Source: an uncultured Bacteroidota bacterium
GTDB lineage: Bacteria; Bacteroidota; Bacteroidia; Chitinophagales; Chitinophagaceae
NCBI GenBank assembly: GCA_903933995.1
Contig: CAIZMD010000502.1
Span: 1-5,086, forward strand
DNA: 5,086 nucleotides
Reading direction: 5' to 3'
Shown here: positions 4,770 through 5,086 of the stretch, piece by piece
Layout: the number at the start of each line of letters is the position of its first letter
Position numbering within the stretch: position 1 is the first letter of the stretch
Notes under the pieces: generated by a model
What the model was told of the DNA's origin: nothing
Database searches by the model: none
What the model saw: the letters and a program-made list of their open reading frames with translations, nothing else
Translations under genes and position numbers: made by a program

Positions 4770-4795
4770 AGAACCCTGCCGCAAGGACAGGGTTC
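4763..4795 (-). terminator. Intrinsic terminator between the OmpH-like gene and murI
   Basis: On the minus strand GAACCCTG (4795-4788) pairs with CAGGGTTC (4778-4771) over 8 bp, with an inner CC/GG pair closing a small loop, followed by TTATTTTT (4770-4763). It ends the OmpH-like transcript 30 bases after its stop codon. The murI ATG is only 12 bases past the stem. Confidence 0.88.
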
Positions 4796-4824
4796 CATTA
4801 TTAAAATTGGTCAAATTTTTCCAA

Positions 4825-5086
4825 TTACTTCTTAACCGGAGCTGCAGCTGGTACAGGTGCACCTTGTGCTTTTAACTCGTCTAAGACTTCTTTAGGTAGG
4901 GTTAGTTTTAGGTCTAACGCTACTTTAATAGAAAGGTTATCGCCAATAGGAGACTTTAACAAAGCATCGCTACGGAAGATATGGGTGTATTTCTGCTCAC
5001 GGATAATTTTTTCCAATGAAGCATAGATTTTTTGCTTGTAAGGAACCAACAGTTCTTCTTGTTTTTGTTGAACTGCTTGTTGTTGG
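4825..5086 (-). CDS. OmpH/Skp-family periplasmic chaperone (C-terminal part)
   Basis: The frame is open from the window edge (5086) to a TAA at 4827-4825, giving the last 87 residues. A TTG at 5049 is an internal leucine, not a start. The visible part begins with a glutamine-rich coiled-coil stretch (QQQAVQQKQEELLVPYKQKI), then a helix leading to the family's closing segment IIREQKYTHIFRSDALLKS and VALDLKL. It ends in a proline/alanine-rich tail (APVPAAAPVKK). This fits OmpH/Skp, a trimeric periplasmic holdase that carries unfolded outer-membrane proteins to the BAM complex. The typical end of this family reads like 'YTYVF' followed by a short beta-strand, as seen here. In Bacteroidota one or two such genes lie between bamA and murI, which agrees with the neighbour. 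The signal peptide is outside the window. Confidence 0.85.
   Translation of the reverse strand, partial: QQQAVQQKQEELLVPYKQKIYASLEKIIREQKYTHIFRSDALLKSPIGDNLSIKVALDLKLTLPKEVLDELKAQGAPVPAAAPVKK

Noticed and set aside
1..5086. CRISPR array, transposon ends, phage genes, tRNA or riboswitch
   Set aside because: I saw no regularly spaced repeats, terminal inverted repeats, tRNA cloverleaf or known riboswitch core. The window is compact housekeeping sequence.

Overview
The window looks like chromosomal DNA from a Bacteroidota bacterium, most likely of the Chitinophagaceae type. This rests on four things. The start codons lack Shine-Dalgarno sequences and have A/T-rich upstream regions. Several Bacteroidota-type promoter boxes (TAnnTTTG) are present. 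The OmpH-like/murI gene pair is typical of the phylum. Protein features such as the DUF1080 family and the OmpH tail also fit. The genus cannot be fixed from the sequence alone. The content is mostly core housekeeping. I see no transposon, phage gene, CRISPR array, tRNA or rRNA.

Plus-strand half (1-2734). The window opens with the last 21 codons of a probable c-type cytochrome-domain protein. A secreted DUF1080 (3-keto-disaccharide hydrolase family) protein follows 5 bases later and ends at a clear intrinsic terminator (821-846). Then come tadA (tRNA adenosine deaminase), a Mn-type superoxide dismutase with its own likely promoter and a UUCG-loop terminator, and a small lipoprotein of unknown function.

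Minus-strand half (2814-5086). Read in the direction of transcription, the order is an OmpH/Skp-like periplasmic chaperone (cut by the window edge), murI (glutamate racemase), a terminator, a good promoter, rpmH (ribosomal protein bL34, 51 aa), a second terminator, rnpA (RNase P protein) and yidD. rnpA and yidD overlap by ATGA. This is the widespread rpmH-rnpA-yidD cluster, here without yidC next to it. The lipoprotein and yidD genes converge at 2735-2813.

Functionally the minus strand joins envelope building (outer-membrane protein chaperone, D-glutamate for peptidoglycan, membrane-insertion factor) with translation and tRNA processing (bL34, RNase P). tadA on the other strand also serves tRNA maturation.

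The most unusual signal is in the intergenic regions. rnpA and murI each begin 10-15 bases beyond the hairpin of an intrinsic terminator. In both, the terminator T-tract itself forms a perfect TAnnTTTG promoter box ending 4-5 bases before the ATG. tadA has a similar but imperfect arrangement. If these boxes are used, the transcripts would be leaderless or nearly so. The rpmH leader also holds a tiny ORF that begins with the same ten bases as rpmH and stops one base before it. No evidently new multi-gene system is visible.
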